A DNA stretch of 10,131 nt from JBQTHI01 sp052390035 (lineage in GTDB: Bacteria; Actinomycetota; Acidimicrobiia; Spongiisociales; ZC4RG35), in the NCBI GenBank assembly GCA_052390035.1, contig JBQTHI010000067.1, forward strand, positions 1 to 10,131, written 5' to 3'. A program made the position numbers and the translations under genes. This document shows positions 1-6,509 of the stretch, piece after piece. Under the pieces are notes generated by a model. The model was given only the letters and a program-made list of their open reading frames with translations. It did no database searches and was not told where the DNA came from. The number at the start of each line of letters is the position of its first letter. Positions within the stretch are counted from its first letter, which is position 1.

Positions 1-150
1 CGGGGGATGCTGATCGCGCTCGTTGTGTTGGTTCTGGTGGTGGCGAGCGCCGTCTGGTACGCCAACCAGAGCCCTTCCGATCGATCGGATACCACCGTCA
101 ACCTGGAAGAGACCTCCGACCCGGGAACCGCCACCACCATTGCGCGGTAG
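1..150 (+). CDS. C-terminal end of a membrane-anchored protein (partial, unidentified)
   Basis: Frame 1 is open from the window edge to a TAG at 148-150 and encodes 49 residues. The first ~20 are a strongly hydrophobic stretch rich in Leu, Val and Ala (LIALVVLVLVVASAVWY), followed by a short polar tail rich in Asp, Thr and Glu. This fits a single transmembrane helix with a short hydrophilic end. An in-frame ATG at position 7 could make it a tiny complete protein, but no upstream sequence is visible, so a C-terminal fragment of a longer gene is more likely. I do not recognise the family. It is convergent with the DUF3105 gene, 17 bp away, and no terminator hairpin is visible between them. Confidence 0.6.
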   Translation, partial: RGMLIALVVLVLVVASAVWYANQSPSDRSDTTVNLEETSDPGTATTIAR

Positions 151-167
151 CCGGTTTCAGGTTCGGG

Positions 168-782
168 TTAGGCGCTCTGGTCGACCGTCAACGGACAGTT
201 GACCCCCCGCTCGGGACCGAACTGGGCGAACCGGCCATAAAACGCCGCGATCGAAGGCAGGTCGACGGCGTCGAGGGTCATCAGTTGGGTCCAGGCGGTC
301 ACGGCGATCGGGGTGGCCATCCCTTCCCGCGGCGCCACGATGACATGGGTCCCGGCGTCGCGAGCGAACGCTTCCAAGGCTGCCCGATCGGCGTCGTCAA
401 TCGTCGGTGCGTACTGGATGATCACCACCCCATGCTCGAGGTCGTGCACCTGGGTGACATCGCTGACCGGCGTCCGGTAGATCCCGCAGGGAGCAGCGGA
501 GGGTGCGTGCGGGCCGCTGGTGGGCGGGTTGGAATTGTATTGAGGGGCAGGCTCGGAAGGATCGACGTGCCGCTGGCCGAGGTCGGGGAACTGCTGGATG
601 TTGGCCAGGCCGACCGGGTCGGGTCGGGTGGCGAAAAACACAATCGCCCCGGCTAGGAACAGCGTCACGACTCCGCCGATCAGGAGACGCCGGTTGCGAA
701 GGCGTCGGTTCTTGGCGAGACGATGGGCCTGCGCCTCAGCGACGGCGCGATCGACGGTCTTGCGGGTTCCGGTGCGGGACAT
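168..782 (-). CDS. DUF3105 membrane-anchored extracytoplasmic protein
   Basis: From the ATG at 782 the product is 204 residues: a basic cytoplasmic N-terminus (about 1-32), one transmembrane helix (about 33-51, LLIGGVVTLFLAGAIVFFA), then an outward-facing domain. That domain carries the DUF3105 signatures: a YNSNPPTSGPH block, a CGIY segment, VHDLEHGVVIIQY, a VIVAPREG strand, TAWTQLM, and a final FGPERGVNCP. The function of DUF3105 is not established. Two cysteines in the outer domain (CGIY and NCPL) could form a disulfide, which is inference. The frame extends 18 codons upstream to 836, but that start would lie in the shared upstream region of the divergent sigma gene. The methionine at 782 gives a typical short basic N-terminus and is preferred; neither start has a clear Shine-Dalgarno. 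Family assignment is firm; function unknown. Confidence 0.88.
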   Translation of the reverse strand: MSRTGTRKTVDRAVAEAQAHRLAKNRRLRNRRLLIGGVVTLFLAGAIVFFATRPDPVGLANIQQFPDLGQRHVDPSEPAPQYNSNPPTSGPHAPSAAPCGIYRTPVSDVTQVHDLEHGVVIIQYAPTIDDADRAALEAFARDAGTHVIVAPREGMATPIAVTAWTQLMTLDAVDLPSIAAFYGRFAQFGPERGVNCPLTVDQSA

Positions 783-831
783 GGCAGGGTGGAATGCTAC
801 GACGCCGCGGGTTTTGTGCCCAACTCGACCA

Positions 832-859
832 CCCAACCGAACCGGCTCCGGCTCCGAAC
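832..859 (+). promoter_or_regulatory. Possible SigK-like promoter of the sigma/anti-sigma operon
   Basis: In the 104-bp divergent gap, CCCAAC (832-837) and CCGAAC (854-859) are separated by 16 bp. The mycobacterial SigK consensus, as I recall it, is CCATCC-N16-18-CCGAAT. The -10-like element matches well (5 of 6) and the -35-like element poorly (3 of 6). Transcription would start about 20 bp before the sigma start codon, leaving room for the AGGA ribosome binding site at 876-879. This would imply autoregulation, which is common for ECF sigma factors. The call is tentative because CCGAAC also occurs at 837-842 and such short motifs arise by chance in GC-rich DNA. Confidence 0.28.
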
Positions 860-886
860 TACTCCCAGACCTCTCAGGAATCGGCC

Positions 887-1552
887 ATGACCAACCCCAG
901 CACCCTATCCCGACTCATGCCGGCGGTCCTTGGCCGCCCGATCCGACGTGCACATTTGGGTAGCGTTGTGCCGGTGGCGGCCCCCGAACGGATGAAGCGT
1001 CCCGACGAGTTGGAGCTGTCGGTTCTTCTCAAGGCCGTCGCCGGTGGAGATCGGGAAGCGTTTGCGCGTCTCTACGACCACGTCGCACCGCTCGTTTTCG
1101 GGGTGGTGCGGAGGGTGGTTCGTGACCGGGCGATGAGCGAAGAGGTGGCACAAGAGGTGCTGCTCGAAATATGGAAGACCAGCCCCCGCTACAACCAGGG
1201 ACAGGGATCGGTGGCGTCCTGGATTCTCACCATCGCCAGACGACGCGCCGTCGACCGGGTTAGAAGCGAGCAGTCGAGCCGGGACCGCATGGCTCGCATT
1301 GGGCCCGCCAACATCGAACGGGAGCATGATGAGGTGGCCGATCAGGCGCTGAGGGCGGAACGCATCGGAGCGGTCGGTTCAGCCCTGTCGATGCTCAGCT
1401 CGTTGCAGAAAGAGGCCTTGGAACTCGCATACTTCGAGGGGCTGACCACGACCCAAATCGCCGAACGGCTCGGCCTGCCCCTAGGAACCGTCAAGAGCCG
1501 CATCCGGGACGGCATGATCCGGCTTCGCCAGTCGTTGGAGGAGGCCGGATGA
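887..1552 (+). CDS. sigK: ECF sigma factor, SigK type
   Basis: This encodes an RNA polymerase sigma factor of the extracytoplasmic-function class, 221 residues from the ATG at 887. Region 2 spans about 57-127 (EAFARLYDHVAPLVFGVV, the SEEVAQEVLLEIWK helix, SWILTIARRRAVDRVR for -10 recognition). Region 4 spans about 163-215 and ends in a helix-turn-helix (TTQIAERLGLPLGTVKSRIRDGM). The layout, and the SQ.SRDR...GPANIE linker, resemble mycobacterial SigK (ECF19 group). The start at 887 has AGGA at 876-879, 7 nt upstream. An internal ATG at 992 would give 186 residues, the usual SigK length, so the first 35 residues may not all be translated. The frame is open back to 503 but that part is antisense to the DUF3105 gene. 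The protein contains no cysteine. It is coupled to the anti-sigma gene through an ATGA overlap. Confidence 0.94.
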   Translation: MTNPSTLSRLMPAVLGRPIRRAHLGSVVPVAAPERMKRPDELELSVLLKAVAGGDREAFARLYDHVAPLVFGVVRRVVRDRAMSEEVAQEVLLEIWKTSPRYNQGQGSVASWILTIARRRAVDRVRSEQSSRDRMARIGPANIEREHDEVADQALRAERIGAVGSALSMLSSLQKEALELAYFEGLTTTQIAERLGLPLGTVKSRIRDGMIRLRQSLEEAG

Positions 1553-2268
1553 ACGACCTGATCCACGACCTCGCCGCCGTCTACAGCCTCGGCTCGCTCG
1601 ACGATCTTGAACGACGGCAGTTCGAGCGGCACCTCCCGGAGTGCTCGAGCTGTCAACGGGAGGTCGCCGAGCATCGTGAGACATTGGTGACGATGGCCTG
1701 GAGGGACGCCGAAGCACCGCCGGCCCATCTGCGAGGAAAGGTTCTCGCCGAGTTGGCCCGCACTCCTCAGGTGGGCACGCTCGAGGAACCCGGCACGGCG
1801 GCCGTGATCGTTCCGCCGCGGCTGGTTCGTCGGTGGCTGCCGGCCACTGTCGCCGCCGCCTTGGTGGCGGTGGCGCTGATCGGGTGGTCGATGTTCAGCC
1901 CCGCCCGCCTAGTCCAGCGCATCCTCGACGACCCCGCCGCCGTTACCACCGGTGCCCTCGCCACCGACGCCGGCACCGGTGTCTTCACCGACGCCCGAGT
2001 CGTCTTCTCCGCGGCGCATCGCTCTGGAGTATTCGTCGTCGAAGGGCTGCGCCAGGTCGGCGCCGACCGCACCTACGAGCTGTGGGTCATCGACGAGTCG
2101 GGACCGGTGCCCGCCGGAACCTTCATCCCGGATCGGGATGGCCGCGCCACCGTTTTGGTCGAAGGCGAGGTTTCACTCGACGTGGTGGTGGCGGTCACCG
2201 AGGAGCCGGCCGGGGGATCGGATGCTCCCACCGGTGAGGTCCTTCTCATGGCTGATCTCGACGCCTGA
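1549..2268 (+). CDS. rskA: Membrane anti-sigma factor, RskA type
   Basis: This 239-residue protein should hold the upstream sigma factor inactive at the membrane. The cytoplasmic N-terminal domain (about 1-75) has a zinc-finger-type anti-sigma motif: His28-x3-Cys32-x2-Cys35, with His6 as a possible fourth ligand. One transmembrane helix lies at about 96-116 (WLPATVAAALVAVALIGWSMF). The extracytoplasmic RskA C-terminal domain (about 120-239) shows the family blocks YELWVIDESGPVPAGTF and VVVAVTEEPAGGS. Members of this family are released by regulated intramembrane proteolysis; the signal here is unknown. The start codon overlaps the sigma stop codon (ATGA), so translation is probably coupled and stoichiometry maintained. 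The last ~196 bp are overlapped on the other strand by the glycosyltransferase reading frame. Confidence 0.94.
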   Translation: MNDLIHDLAAVYSLGSLDDLERRQFERHLPECSSCQREVAEHRETLVTMAWRDAEAPPAHLRGKVLAELARTPQVGTLEEPGTAAVIVPPRLVRRWLPATVAAALVAVALIGWSMFSPARLVQRILDDPAAVTTGALATDAGTGVFTDARVVFSAAHRSGVFVVEGLRQVGADRTYELWVIDESGPVPAGTFIPDRDGRATVLVEGEVSLDVVVAVTEEPAGGSDAPTGEVLLMADLDA

Positions 2269-3668
2269 GGGCTCGACAGGTTGGCGACGCCCCGCCGCGC
2301 CATGTCACCCCATTTCCAGGAGTTGGGCGCTCCGAACAGCGCCCTGACCCGCCACCATACGGTCTGCTGGCGTAGGCCAATGTTTTCGATGAAGACAACA
2401 CCGAGCAGCCGGAGTATCTCCCCCGGCTTGTTGAAGAAGGCATATCGCTCGTCGAGAGCAAGAGCTATCAACGATGTCGAGGCTCCGGCCATGAATGCGA
2501 CGAGGAGGAGCTGGGCGGCTGGCCCAATCGGCATCCCCCCAAACACCAATGCCAGCGGTACAACAAACCACCCGAGGAATTCAACAAGCGGGGCGAGGAA
2601 CTCGAAGAGCACCATCACCGGCCAGCCGATCAGGCCGAAGGGTCCATGTCGAACGTTGAAAAAGGAGCCCCTGAACTCCTCGACACACCGCATCAAGCCC
2701 CGATGCCAGCGGATCCGCTGCCGTCGGAGCACCTGTCGGGTGGAGGGCACTTCAGTCCAGGCCACCGCCGACGGTGCATAAACCATCCGGTACGGCTGAC
2801 CGGTCCGCCGGTAGTGGCGGTGCACCCGAATCGTCAGATCGAGGTCTTCACCGAGATGGCCGGCGACGAGTCCACCCACGTCGACCAGCGCCTGGCGCCG
2901 ATAGATCCCGAAGGCGCCGGAGAGCAGAGAAAGGGCGTTGGCTGCCGACCAGGCTGGACGGGCGGCCACAAACGAGCGGACATACTCGACAACTTGCCAT
3001 ATCTCAACGATTCGGTGGGGCAGACCGGGCTCAACTAGGTGTCCATGCACCAGCCGGGAACCATTGAGGGGGCGAACGTTTCCCCCAACCGCCACGGTGC
3101 GTATACGGTCCTCGGCCACCCGGCGCATCGCTTTCACCAGCGCCAAACGGTCCATGACCACGTCCGAATCGGTTAGCAGCACGTACGGATAACGGGCGAC
3201 GTTGATACCGACGTTGAGCGAGTCCGCCCTTCCCGAATTGCTTTTGTCAACCAGGGTTATGGAGAGAGGGTCGGTGGTGTGATAGACCTGACCGACCGGC
3301 TCGGTCTCCAGCTCGGCCCGGTAGGGCAGCGGGACCGGCACCATCTGGTATCGATCGATGACCCTGCGTAAGGTGTCGTCGGTGCTCCCGTCGTTGACAA
3401 TCACGATCTCAAACTTCGGGTAGGTCAACATGGCCATCCCCCGAATGACCTCGAGTATCCCCCTTGCTTCGTTGTAGGCGGACATGACGATGGACACGGG
3501 TGGGGTGATGTCGGAGCCCAACATGTCGTCGACCCGCCCAAAACGTTCGATCATCTGCTCTCGATAAAGTACGAACGCCGAGACGATCGCCAGCAAGAAC
3601 ATGTAGAGCTGGATCGCGACGAAGTAGATCAACACTCCCATCGAAACCCAGCCGAGCATCTGCTTCAT
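2073..3668 (-). CDS. Family 2 membrane glycosyltransferase (processive-synthase-like)
   Basis: The product is 531 residues. An N-terminal transmembrane helix (about 8-34) precedes a GT-A catalytic domain (about 56-325) with the expected motifs in order: SAYNE at 63-67, NDGSTDDT at 92-99 (nucleotide-sugar binding), DSD at 167-169 (metal binding), GEDLDLT at 273-279 (catalytic acidic pair) and QRIRW at 317-321, the QxxRW motif of cellulose, chitin, hyaluronan and poly-N-acetylglucosamine synthases. Two to three further membrane segments follow (about 349-405). It therefore probably polymerises and exports a polysaccharide; the sugar cannot be told. Its ATG overlaps the HEAT-protein stop codon as ATGA. 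Homology-like sequence ends near WKWGDMARRG (451-460). Residues ~467-531 are Ser/Thr/Pro-rich and read antisense to the anti-sigma gene, so the natural stop may have been lost. Confidence 0.93.
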   Translation of the reverse strand: MKQMLGWVSMGVLIYFVAIQLYMFLLAIVSAFVLYREQMIERFGRVDDMLGSDITPPVSIVMSAYNEARGILEVIRGMAMLTYPKFEIVIVNDGSTDDTLRRVIDRYQMVPVPLPYRAELETEPVGQVYHTTDPLSITLVDKSNSGRADSLNVGINVARYPYVLLTDSDVVMDRLALVKAMRRVAEDRIRTVAVGGNVRPLNGSRLVHGHLVEPGLPHRIVEIWQVVEYVRSFVAARPAWSAANALSLLSGAFGIYRRQALVDVGGLVAGHLGEDLDLTIRVHRHYRRTGQPYRMVYAPSAVAWTEVPSTRQVLRRQRIRWHRGLMRCVEEFRGSFFNVRHGPFGLIGWPVMVLFEFLAPLVEFLGWFVVPLALVFGGMPIGPAAQLLLVAFMAGASTSLIALALDERYAFFNKPGEILRLLGVVFIENIGLRQQTVWWRVRALFGAPNSWKWGDMARRGVANLSSPQASRSAMRRTSPVGASDPPAGSSVTATTTSSETSPSTKTVARPSRSGMKVPAGTGPDSSMTHSS

Positions 3669-4768
3669 CCGGATGCGGCGTTTTCTCGAGCGGGGTCGAG
3701 CGCCGAGCTAACCCCGGGTGGCAGCAGACGCAGTTCGGCGAGTTGGTTACGAGCTGCATCGACGGCGAATCGATCTTTGCTCTGCAGGGCCCGTATTAGT
3801 TCGGCGACCCCTCCGGGGATTTCCGACAATGTGGCGGCGGCGTTCTGACGGACCCACCACCGGGCATCGGTAAGGAGACCGGCGACCGGGGCGGCCACCG
3901 ATGCATCGGCCAGGGCCGATAACGAGCGCACCGCTCTCGCCCGCACCTCCCATGAGGGATCGGTCAAGGCGTCAAGTAGAGGAGCACGGGAGCGATCGGT
4001 GGCAACCCGGCCAAGCGCCGAAGCGGCCGCCAAACGCAGCGGACGCCGCGGGCTGCGCAGCAGGTCGACGAGCAGCGGCTCCGCGGTGACGTCGCCGATC
4101 AGGCCCAATACCCGGACGGCCTGAGCGACCGCGTGAATGTCCTCCTCGCGGGTGTCGCGGTTGGCGACGACCCAAGCCGAGATGGGTGTCACCGCCGGTG
4201 ACCCGAAGGACACCATGGCGTCGCCCAGGCGGCCCGCTTCCCAGAGGCTCACTCGGACGGTGAGGTCCAGAATCAGGGGTATTGCCCCTGGGTCCGAGAG
4301 CCTGGCCAGACCATGAGCCGCATGGCTTCGGACGTATACATTCCGATCGGTCAGGAGGGCGCGGAGATAGGGTATCTGCTCGCGACCGGCGAGTTCGACC
4401 AGAGACGCCACCGCTCTGAGCCGTCGGGAGGGGTGGAGATGGCCGCGCCCCCGACGGAGGAGCACATGGAGGATGCCGCCCCGGCGAACTACCTCGTCGA
4501 GGAACTCCCGCTCGGCCCCCTTCACGAGTCGCCGGTATTCGATCAGGGCGTCATGGAACAGCGGATCGGTGGCCCATTGCCGGGGAACACTGCGTGGTAT
4601 GAATCGACGGATAATCATCTCGCCCACAACAGCGATATATCGGGCGGTGCGGATACCGCGGCCGCGCAAGATCACTCGGTGGGCCAACTTGACGCATACC
4701 AATGAGATGGTTCCCACCGCCGTAACGATGGTGAGCACGAGCGCGACCAACGGCCAGATGCCGTCCAT
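3665..4768 (-). CDS. Membrane-anchored HEAT-repeat protein
   Basis: This 367-residue protein begins with a transmembrane helix (about 5-26, rich in Val, Leu, Thr). A basic, probably cytoplasmic region follows, then a run of HEAT-like helical repeats from about 115 to 345. Repeat signatures include LLTDRNVYVRSHAAHGLARL (138-157), LLRSPRRPLRLAAASALGRV (236-255), LTDPSWEVRARAVRSLSAL (268-286) and LLTDARWWVRQNAAATLSEI (298-317), each with the D-x-x-x-x-VR-x-x-A-x-x-x-L pattern. HEAT solenoids are binding scaffolds with no catalytic residues, so a structural or regulatory partner role for the glycosyltransferase is inferred from the operon: the stop codon overlaps the glycosyltransferase start (ATGA). 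The response regulator ends 37 bp upstream. No enzyme domain is visible. Family assignment is solid; the partner is inferred. Confidence 0.9.
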   Translation of the reverse strand: MDGIWPLVALVLTIVTAVGTISLVCVKLAHRVILRGRGIRTARYIAVVGEMIIRRFIPRSVPRQWATDPLFHDALIEYRRLVKGAEREFLDEVVRRGGILHVLLRRGRGHLHPSRRLRAVASLVELAGREQIPYLRALLTDRNVYVRSHAAHGLARLSDPGAIPLILDLTVRVSLWEAGRLGDAMVSFGSPAVTPISAWVVANRDTREEDIHAVAQAVRVLGLIGDVTAEPLLVDLLRSPRRPLRLAAASALGRVATDRSRAPLLDALTDPSWEVRARAVRSLSALADASVAAPVAGLLTDARWWVRQNAAATLSEIPGGVAELIRALQSKDRFAVDAARNQLAELRLLPPGVSSALDPARENAASG

Positions 4769-4805
4769 CCGTCATAGATCGGTCTGGGCTTATGGCGGTT
4801 AACGC

Positions 4806-5168
4806 CTATCTGCCGGTGAGGCGGCCATTGATCCTGGCGAGAAGTTCGGCCATGCTCACCGGCTTACGGATGTAATCGTCTGCCCCCACCTCGAACAGGC
4901 GGACGGTGGTGTCGTCATCATCAAGGGCGCTGAGCACCAGGACCGGGAAGCGAAGGCCCTGTTCCCGCCATTGCCCGATGACTTCGGTGCCCAACATCCC
5001 CGGCATCAACTGGTCCACCACCGCCAAGTCGATGTCTCCCTGTGAACCCAGTTCAAATGCCGCCGGACCGTCGGCGACCTCAAGGACCTCGTGTCCGGCA
5101 GCTTGCAGGTGGCGGGTCAGCAGCATCCGAACTGAGGCGGCGTCGTCGGCGACGAGGATCCGGGCCAT
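4806..5168 (-). CDS. Single-domain response regulator (receiver only)
   Basis: This 120-residue CheY-like receiver has the full phosphorylation site: acidic pair Asp8-Asp9, phosphoacceptor Asp52 (LAVVDQLMPG), Ser80 in the conserved Thr/Ser position (VLVLSAL) and Lys102 before a proline (DDYIRKPV). There is no output domain, so it must act by binding another protein. As first gene of the minus-strand cluster, 37 bp before the HEAT-repeat gene, it could signal through that scaffold to the glycosyltransferase; this is inference. No histidine kinase is encoded nearby. The ATG at 5168 has no Shine-Dalgarno, and its upstream space is only 18 bp to the divergent phosphoribosyltransferase start, so its promoter must lie inside that gene or its message be nearly leaderless. 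Confidence 0.95.
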   Translation of the reverse strand: MARILVADDAASVRMLLTRHLQAAGHEVLEVADGPAAFELGSQGDIDLAVVDQLMPGMLGTEVIGQWREQGLRFPVLVLSALDDDDTTVRLFEVGADDYIRKPVSMAELLARINGRLTGR

Positions 5169-5175
5169 AATCGAA

Positions 5176-5186
5176 GGTACCGTACC
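5176..5186. promoter_or_regulatory. Perfect 11-bp inverted repeat in the divergent 18-bp gap
   Basis: GGTAC-C-GTACC is a perfect 5-1-5 inverted repeat occupying most of the gap between the response regulator start (5168) and the phosphoribosyltransferase GTG (5187). Its left arm overlaps the GAAGG ribosome binding site (5173-5177). It could be an operator for either gene or a small hairpin masking that site. It is short, so chance is not excluded. Confidence 0.3.
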
Positions 5187-5849
5187 GTGGCGATGTTGGG
5201 GCGATCAGGGCGATTTGCCGATAGGGTCCAAGCCGGTGATCGGCTGGCAGATCGCCTAACCCATCTGGCCGCCAAAGACCCGGTGGTGCTCGGCCTCCCC
5301 CGTGGCGGAGTTATCGTCGCCGACCGGGTGGCGGATGCGCTGCATGCACCACTTGACGTTGTCCTCGTTCGCAAGCTCGGTGTTCCCTTCCAACCGGAAC
5401 TGGCAATGGGCGCCATCGGTGAAGACGGGGTACGGGTGCTGGAAGACGGCGTGGTTGCTTCGGCCGGTCTACGTCCGGACGACATTGAGCGGGTGGAGTC
5501 CCGCGAACGCCTTGAGCTGGAGAGAAGGTCCCGGCGTTACCGGGCGGTCCGCCCTGCTTTGTCACTCACTGGACGAACCGCTCTCATCGTCGATGATGGG
5601 ATCGCCACTGGCGCCACGGTCAGAGCAGCCTGTCAGGTGGTGCGGGCCCTGGGGGCGGCCGAAGTGGTCGTCGCAACCCCGGTGGCTCCTCCGGATGTAA
5701 TCCCGCGCCTCGAAACGGTCGCCGACTTGGTGATCTGCCTCGCCACCCCCATTCCGTTTTATGCGATTGGAGCCTTCTACCAGGACTTCTCGGCAACCAC
5801 CGACGACGAGGTGGTGGCGGTTCTCAAGAAGTCTGCCGCCCAACACTGA
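5187..5849 (+). CDS. Phosphoribosyltransferase-family protein
   Basis: This 220-residue protein is a type I phosphoribosyltransferase fold. The PRPP-binding loop is clear at about 134-143 (IVDDGIATGAT, with the two acidic residues 136-137). Other family blocks are VVLGLPRGGVIVA (33-45), VRKLGVPFQPELAMGAI (61-77) and the C-terminal FYAIGAFYQDF. It matches the group of PRTase-domain proteins of unknown substrate often annotated only as 'phosphoribosyltransferase', some of which occur fused to hydrolase domains in actinobacteria. It lacks features identifying a purine, pyrimidine or competence (ComF) enzyme. The GTG at 5187 is chosen because GAAGG lies 9 nt upstream; an ATG at 5193 is the alternative. 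It is divergent from the response regulator and convergent with the MazF gene. Confidence 0.92.
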   Translation: MAMLGRSGRFADRVQAGDRLADRLTHLAAKDPVVLGLPRGGVIVADRVADALHAPLDVVLVRKLGVPFQPELAMGAIGEDGVRVLEDGVVASAGLRPDDIERVESRERLELERRSRRYRAVRPALSLTGRTALIVDDGIATGATVRAACQVVRALGAAEVVVATPVAPPDVIPRLETVADLVICLATPIPFYAIGAFYQDFSATTDDEVVAVLKKSAAQH

Positions 5850-5881
5850 GCTCAGCGGACAACGCCGGTTGAGCCGCCGAG
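5850..5881. terminator. Possible bidirectional hairpin between convergent genes
   Basis: Directly after the phosphoribosyltransferase stop, CTCAGCGG (5851-5858) can pair with CCGCCGAG (5874-5881) with one A-C mismatch. Alternatively GCTCA (5850-5854) pairs with TGAGC (5870-5874). It lies in the 48-bp gap between two convergent stop codons, where a terminator is expected. There is no U-tract on either side, so it is not a standard intrinsic terminator. Confidence 0.3.
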
Positions 5882-5897
5882 TTCTCACCAGGTGATT

Positions 5898-6242
5898 TCA
5901 GGGGTGGAGCGCCAGGACTAACCGCAACCCGGAGTCGATCTCTCGGCACACCGACATTGGAAGTTGGCCGGCTCTTTCGACGAGGTCGCCCTCATCCAAC
6001 GTCGCGACTTGAGTGACGTTGGCCACAGAGGTCGCGGGGAGGCCCGACTGTTCCCGTCTGAGGACCACGTTGCCGGGCATCCCGGCCAAACGCAGATTGG
6101 AAGTGACGGCTACGACAATCACTGTCTGGAGGCGGCTCTCGGTAAAACGATCGGCCTGCACAACAACCACCGGTCTCCGCAAGGCGGGCGCCGAGCCCCG
6201 TGGTGATCCGAGATCTGCCCACCACACGTCGCCCCGCTGCAT
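5898..6242 (-). CDS. MazF/PemK-family endoribonuclease toxin
   Basis: This 114-residue protein shows the whole MazF pattern: the opening RGDVWWADLG (3-12), the conserved RRPVVVVQAD (22-31, with the catalytic arginine), VIVVAVTSN (41-49, with the Thr/Ser of the active site), a GNVVL strand and the dimer region SVANVTQVATLDEGDLVERAG. MazF proteins are sequence-specific mRNA interferases that stop growth when the antitoxin is lost. The ATG overlaps the antitoxin stop by one base (TAATG), so the pair is translationally coupled. The length is usual for the family and all expected blocks are present, so the toxin is probably functional. The cleavage sequence cannot be read from the protein. Confidence 0.94.
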   Translation of the reverse strand: MQRGDVWWADLGSPRGSAPALRRPVVVVQADRFTESRLQTVIVVAVTSNLRLAGMPGNVVLRREQSGLPATSVANVTQVATLDEGDLVERAGQLPMSVCREIDSGLRLVLALHP

Positions 6243-6484
6243 TACCCGGTTTCCACTTCCGGAAGCGACTTCGCCGCAGCCGCGCGGAGGAACCTGGAGT
6301 TCTCGTCGTCCGTCGCGGAGTCGAGGACGGCATTCAGCTGATCGGTGATTTGATCCTGGTCGAGTTCGTCAACCCATCTTTCGGCTGCCTTGGCGAAGAA
6401 TTCCGAGCGTGAAATCCCTAATCGCCTCGCGGCTTTCTCAACGCGGGAAAAGACTCCGTCGGGGATTGATATTGCAGTCTTCAG
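6242..6484 (-). CDS. Ribbon-helix-helix antitoxin of the MazF pair (CTG start likely)
   Basis: This is the cognate antitoxin, a CopG/MazE-like ribbon-helix-helix protein. The N-terminal strand KTAISIPDGVF and helices SRVEKAARRLGISRSEFFAKAAERWVDEL form the DNA-binding fold. The acidic C-terminal part (DQDQITDQLNAVLDSATDDEN) should wrap the toxin. Family members normally begin M-K-T-A-I-S-I-P; here the codon in the Met position is CTG (6484-6482), giving 80 residues, the usual length. No ATG or GTG lies in frame nearby. The only other option is a TTG at 6568 adding 28 residues unlike the family (including KGKRFPAK). A -10-like TATACT at 6497-6492 would start the transcript almost exactly at the CTG, so a leaderless message is proposed. 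Neither start has a Shine-Dalgarno. The family is sure; the start is not. Confidence 0.87.
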   Translation of the reverse strand: MKTAISIPDGVFSRVEKAARRLGISRSEFFAKAAERWVDELDQDQITDQLNAVLDSATDDENSRFLRAAAAKSLPEVETG

Positions 6485-6492
6485 GAGGCTGA

Positions 6493-6509
6493 GTATAACC
6501 TGGTAATAC
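6493..6509. promoter_or_regulatory. 17-bp near-palindromic operator overlapping the antitoxin -10 box
   Basis: GTATAACC-T-GGTAATAC is an inverted repeat with 8-bp arms, 7 of 8 positions matching, and a 1-bp centre. On the minus strand the arm nearer the gene contains TATACT (6497-6492), a good -10 hexamer 7 nt before the proposed CTG start. No convincing -35 element is seen. RHH antitoxins usually repress their own operon from such palindromes, so this is the expected operator; occupancy would block the promoter directly. The AT-rich element stands out against GC-rich surroundings. Confidence 0.6.

Noticed and set aside
503..886. Extension of the sigma factor frame 128 codons upstream, giving a 349-residue protein
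   Set aside because: Most of this stretch is antisense to the DUF3105 gene, has no sigma-like sequence, and the ATG at 887 has its own ribosome binding site and normal family length.
2281..2781. 166-codon plus-strand frame opposite the glycosyltransferase
   Set aside because: Antisense to well-defined glycosyltransferase coding sequence and without recognisable protein features.
5850..5897. Gap between the convergent phosphoribosyltransferase and MazF genes considered for a small gene
   Set aside because: Only 48 bp long and explained by the possible hairpin.
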